Shown: positions 60,752-64,000 of the stretch, piece after piece
How positions within the stretch are numbered: the first letter of the stretch is position 1
How the letters are laid out: each line of letters starts with the position of its first letter
NCBI GenBank assembly: GCA_017500845.1
Contig: JAFVXY010000007.1
Coordinates: forward strand, 1-64,000
Direction: 5' to 3'
DNA: 64,000 bases
DNA from: Clostridia bacterium
GTDB taxonomy: Bacteria > Bacillota > Clostridia > Christensenellales > Pumilibacteraceae
Program-made: the position numbers and the translations under genes
Notes under the pieces: generated by a model
What the model was told of the DNA's origin: nothing
The model's input: only the letters and a program-made list of their open reading frames with translations
Databases searched by the model: none

Positions 60752-62269
60752 ATGACTAATTTTTTGTTGGCAGCACAGAGTGGAGGAATTGCATTTACGG
60801 TAATATTTGCAATTTTTTCGATAGTAATTTTTGCCGTTGCGGTTTGGCTTCTTTGCCTTGGCTTGCGCGGAATTGCTCCTGAATTCAAAATCAAAGCAAA
60901 GAACATTTTTATCATTGCTTTGGCAGTGGGTGCGGTTATCCGTATGGTAATGGCTTTTACCATGAAAGGCATTGTAGGATTTACCACTGCATTCAGCTCG
61001 ATACGAGCAGGTTATTCGGGCATATTCGGTATGACCAATTATCTTGTAAGCAACGGCTTTAACGGATTCATGAAAATGTACGAGGACGTATTCTTCTATC
61101 CGCTTACGATGTACATTCTTACGTTCTTCGGATCGGCGCTTTCGCTTTTTACCGAGCTTAGCGCATCTAGCGTTGCAACGGTAATTTTCCTCAAGCTTCC
61201 GTTTGTGATTTCGGATATTTTGCTCGCGGTTTTTGTTTATAACATTGCAAAGAAGTATGCAGGCGAGGTTGTAGCACTTGCTGTCGGCGGCTTGGTTGCA
61301 CTTTGCCCCGCATTTATGCTCGGCTCGATTTATCCCAGCGTATATTCGTTCTTTGCGGTTGCGCTTGTTGCGATGCTGTACTTTATGCTGGAGCGCAAGT
61401 ATATCAAGCTTATCATCACTTATAGCATAAGCCTACTGATTTGCTTCGAGTCCATTTTCTTGCTTCCCATCGTCATGACGTTCGTAATTTACGCATACGT
61501 AAAAAAGATTTTTGCATATAGGTACGATAAAAACCGTGGTAAGCTTTGGGGCTCTCAGCACGACCTTATAATCAAGCTTCCCATTGCGGTGATTGCTTGC
61601 ATGGTGGTTTCGTATCTTATTACGTTGCCGTTTGTGCTTGATACCGTTGGCGCAAATCCCTTTAAGATGCTGTACGTTTACTACCTTAAGCCGTTCGATA
61701 CGCTTGGCTACTTTACCTACAACGGCTTGTCGCTTTACACATTGTTTGGCAAGAACGGAAACTCGCTTAGCCTTACGTTCCCGACCTATGCGTTCAGCGT
61801 GCTGTTTATGATTGCTATTATTGCAATAACTCTTATTATTTATCTGTCGCGTAAGAACAGAGCAAACCTACTTATGTTTGTGTCGTTTGCGCTCTTTACG
61901 GTAAACACCTATTTCGTTGATTCGTCCGAGCTTACGCTTATTCCGTGTCTTGCGGCTCTTTTGCTTGCAGTAGCGGTGCTTAAGGATAGACGTCTTGTAC
62001 AGATCTTTGGTATCACGGCGCTCCTTGTGTTTATCAACGCTTGCGGAGTTTTGCTTAACTGCGAATACTTTACGCTTCAATCAACGTACGTAACCGAGGC
62101 GCTTGCAGGCGCGTGGAAGGTTGTCGGAATTATCCTTTCGGCAATAACCGTGCTTGTTCACATATATTTTACCGCCGTTGTTCTCGATATCGTAATGAAC
62201 GGCAATATTAAAAAATTCGAGCCTAAGGGTGACGATTTCAAGTCGGCGCTTGTGGGCTTAATTAAGTAA
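60752..62269 (+). CDS. Polytopic membrane protein, GT-C glycosyltransferase-like
   Basis: 505 residues with about twelve membrane helices. FYPLTMYILTFFGSAL and KLPFVISDILLAVFVYNIAKKYAG resemble the conserved early region of lipid-linked-sugar-dependent (GT-C fold) transferases; the usual Asp/Glu of the first outer loop is not obvious (a Glu-Asp pair, MYEDVFFYP, is a candidate). Would transfer a sugar from a polyprenyl carrier outside the membrane. No partner genes nearby. Assignment tentative. AGGTGGAG ribosome site. Confidence 0.6.
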   Translation: MTNFLLAAQSGGIAFTVIFAIFSIVIFAVAVWLLCLGLRGIAPEFKIKAKNIFIIALAVGAVIRMVMAFTMKGIVGFTTAFSSIRAGYSGIFGMTNYLVSNGFNGFMKMYEDVFFYPLTMYILTFFGSALSLFTELSASSVATVIFLKLPFVISDILLAVFVYNIAKKYAGEVVALAVGGLVALCPAFMLGSIYPSVYSFFAVALVAMLYFMLERKYIKLIITYSISLLICFESIFLLPIVMTFVIYAYVKKIFAYRYDKNRGKLWGSQHDLIIKLPIAVIACMVVSYLITLPFVLDTVGANPFKMLYVYYLKPFDTLGYFTYNGLSLYTLFGKNGNSLSLTFPTYAFSVLFMIAIIAITLIIYLSRKNRANLLMFVSFALFTVNTYFVDSSELTLIPCLAALLLAVAVLKDRRLVQIFGITALLVFINACGVLLNCEYFTLQSTYVTEALAGAWKVVGIILSAITVLVHIYFTAVVLDIVMNGNIKKFEPKGDDFKSALVGLIK

Positions 62270-62282
62270 AGGAAATTTCGTA

Positions 62283-63812
62283 ATGCTGGCAAAAATCAAC
62301 AGCTTCGGCTTGGACGGAATAAAGGGCTACGGAGTAACGGTCGAAATAGATATCGGTAGCGGTATGCCCGTAATCGACGTCGTGGGACTGCCCGATACTG
62401 CCGTTAAGGAATCGAAGGAACGCGTGCGAAGCGCTATTCGCAACAGCGGATACATGTTTTCGCCCAAAAAAATAACGGTTAATCTTTCACCTGCCGACAC
62501 AAAAAAGTCGGGGGCTATGTACGATTTGCCTATTGCGCTCGGTATGCTGTACGCTACCGAGCAGTTTGCTTGTAGCGACCTTGATTCGTTCGGCATTTTG
62601 GGAGAGCTGTCGCTTGACGGAAAAATCAAGCCTGTACGGGGAATTTTGCCTATCATAATTTCGGCACTCGACCTTGGCTGCAAAAAGGTTATAGTACCAA
62701 AGGCAAACGTAAACGAAGCAAGCTATATAGACGGAATCGAAATTTACGGCTTCGAAACTCTAAAAGAGGTTGTTGACTTTTTGACTAATCCTGCTTTTTA
62801 TGAACCCGAGCCTAAGCTTAATATATTGGAGCTTCGTGACGAAAGCAAGTTTACCGAGGATTTTTCGCTTGTAAAGGGACAGTTTGCGGCAAAGCGCGCG
62901 ATGGAAATCGCAGCAGCCGGTGGACACAATATTTTGATGATAGGTCCTCCGGGTGGCGGTAAAACCATGCTCGCAAGGTGCTTGCCAACGATTTTACCTG
63001 ACCTTTCGGTTGCCGAAGCACTGGAAACGACAAAAATTCATAGCGTAGCCGGACTGCTTGACGACAAAACGGGCATAATCGTAAACCGTCCGTTCCGTGC
63101 TCCCCACCATACTGGTAGCAAGGTTGCGCTTACCGGAGGAGGCTCGTCAGCGCGCCCCGGTGAAATAAGCCTTGCCCACAACGGCGTTCTGTTTTTGGAC
63201 GAGCTTTTGGAGTATCCAAGAGATTCGCTTGAAATATTGCGTCAGCCGCTTGAGGACGGCGTAGTTACGATAGCGCGCGCACAAAGAACGGTGGAGTACC
63301 CGGCAAACTTTATGCTTGTTGCAAGCATGAATCCTTGCCCATGCGGCAACTTCGGCTCGCGCACGCACGAGTGCACGTGCACGCCTGTAAAAATAAATAA
63401 GTATATGTCCAAGCTTTCGGGCCCGCTAATGGACCGAATAGACCTTCATATCGAGGTAGATAACGTTACCTACGGCGACCTTTCTTCTAAGGAACGTGGC
63501 GAAACGTCTGCCGAGATTAAGCAACGTGTAAACAAGGCAAGGCAAATTCAGCTTGCCCGCTTCGAGGGTCAGGGAGTATACAGCAATGCAAAAATGAACA
63601 ACCTCATGGTTTCGACATACTGTCAGCTTGACGGCGAAAGCGAAGCATTGCTTAAAATGTCGTTCGAGCGACTTGGACTGTCGGCGCGTGCGTACAATAG
63701 AATTCTAAAGGTTGCTCGCACCATAGCCGACCTTGACGGCAGCGAGAATATCGCAGTCAATCACATAGCTGAGGCAATAGGATATCGTAGCTTGGATAGG
63801 AGAGTAAAGTGA
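62283..63812 (+). CDS. comM: YifB/ComM family Mg-chelatase-like AAA+ ATPase
   Basis: 509 residues, full length. N-terminal lon-protease-like domain (IDVVGLPDTAVKESKERVRSAIRN), Walker A GPPGGGKTMLAR, Walker B GVLFLDELLEY, and a Cys-rich NPCPCGNFGS segment. ComM-type helicases help branch migration during natural transformation. Overlaps dprA by four bases, the standard arrangement. Confidence 0.94.
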   Translation: MLAKINSFGLDGIKGYGVTVEIDIGSGMPVIDVVGLPDTAVKESKERVRSAIRNSGYMFSPKKITVNLSPADTKKSGAMYDLPIALGMLYATEQFACSDLDSFGILGELSLDGKIKPVRGILPIIISALDLGCKKVIVPKANVNEASYIDGIEIYGFETLKEVVDFLTNPAFYEPEPKLNILELRDESKFTEDFSLVKGQFAAKRAMEIAAAGGHNILMIGPPGGGKTMLARCLPTILPDLSVAEALETTKIHSVAGLLDDKTGIIVNRPFRAPHHTGSKVALTGGGSSARPGEISLAHNGVLFLDELLEYPRDSLEILRQPLEDGVVTIARAQRTVEYPANFMLVASMNPCPCGNFGSRTHECTCTPVKINKYMSKLSGPLMDRIDLHIEVDNVTYGDLSSKERGETSAEIKQRVNKARQIQLARFEGQGVYSNAKMNNLMVSTYCQLDGESEALLKMSFERLGLSARAYNRILKVARTIADLDGSENIAVNHIAEAIGYRSLDRRVK

Positions 63813-64000
63813 ACGACAATAAAATCTATTTTTGGTTAAGTCTTTCGTCGCTTACCGACAAAAGACTTAACGCGCTTTTGGATATATGCTCACCAAAGGA
63901 AATTTGGGACGGCATTACGTCAAGCGAATCTCTAAAAAGATTTGTGGGCGAAAAAAATGTAGAAATGCTTGTGCGATTTCGCAATGAGTCGTTTCTGGAC
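63809..64000 (+). CDS. dprA: DNA-processing protein DprA, 5' part
   Basis: GTG 63809 overlaps the comM stop (GTGA) and the frame stays open to the window end (64 codons). KIYFWLSLSSLTDKRLNALLDICSPKEIWDG is the N-terminal SAM-like region of DprA; the Rossmann-fold part lies outside. Loads RecA onto incoming DNA. Together with comM it suggests transformation or conserved recombination functions. Confidence 0.85.
   Translation, partial: MNDNKIYFWLSLSSLTDKRLNALLDICSPKEIWDGITSSESLKRFVGEKNVEMLVRFRNESFLD

Overview
The window comes from the chromosome of an anaerobic, endospore-forming member of the Bacillota (Clostridia-like, probably an uncultured gut lineage). Evidence: a complete spoIIIAA-AH operon, spoIVB and a dacF-like carboxypeptidase (sporulation); hydE/hydG/hydF (FeFe-hydrogenase maturation) and iorAB (ferredoxin-dependent oxidoreductase) (anaerobiosis); an L10 leader and many near-consensus sigma-A promoters with 17-base spacers (Gram-positive style expression). 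I cannot name the species. Housekeeping genes are of moderate GC; the first 7 kb and the 55-60 kb block are visibly more AT-rich.

Layout. 1-5.7 kb: the 3' end of an RHS/YD-repeat polymorphic toxin gene, its immunity gene, then a reservoir of displaced RHS-tip/toxin/immunity cassettes and short RHS remnants. 5.7-7.2 kb: a small membrane protein, an autoregulated-looking Xre repressor and a frameshifted SLOG-family gene. 7.2-9.6 kb (minus strand): iorBA. 9.7-12.6 kb: a yybP-ykoY (manganese) riboswitch with its terminator in front of a P-type cation ATPase. 12.6-18.8 kb: DUF421/DUF4363 pair, aspartate aminotransferase, trpS, a DUF5685/J-like pair and membrane proteins. 18.9-22.3 kb: rpmG-secE-nusG-rplK-rplA-(L10 leader)-rplJ-rplL. 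22.4-24.1 kb (minus): TPR/DUF6273 protein. 24.3-31.7 kb: tilS-trmN6-rsmI-dnaA-rpmE-[DUF1385::prmC fusion]-prfA. 31.7-33 kb: thioredoxin-like lipoprotein. 33.1-47.5 kb: the classical spoIIIA-asp23-nusB-folD-xseAB-ispA-dxs-nadK-argR-recN-spoIVB run. 47.5-50.9 kb: dacF, M50 protease, scpAB. 51-55.1 kb: TM1266-like regulator with hydE-hydG-hydF. 55.3-59.8 kb: two paralogous coiled-coil lipoproteins, remnants of further copies, and a secreted cysteine-peptidase-like/BspA-LRR protein. 60-64 kb: HAD phosphatase (minus), a GT-C-like membrane protein, comM/yifB and the start of dprA.

How the parts work together. The RHS locus looks like a toxin-switching array: one toxin tip joined to a long RHS ORF, followed by silent alternatives carrying the same core fragment, each with a candidate immunity gene. 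The central block couples sporulation engulfment-stage genes (SpoIIIA channel, SpoIVB signalling protease) with isoprenoid (ispA, dxs), NAD, folate and DNA-repair functions in the order typical of Clostridia. iorAB yields reduced ferredoxin and hydEFG builds the H-cluster of a hydrogenase that would consume it; the hydrogenase itself is not in the window.

The most noteworthy observations are the RHS cassette array, the duplicated lipoprotein/peptidase cluster with conserved N-termini and divergent C-termini, an in-frame DUF1385-PrmC fusion, three genes whose start codon lies exactly 6 nt after a consensus -10 box (candidate leaderless mRNAs), and a dnaA that is not next to dnaN. There are no tRNA or rRNA genes, CRISPR arrays or insertion sequences that I can recognise. 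The only stretch over 300 bases without a gene is 9569-9919, which holds two divergent promoters and the riboswitch.
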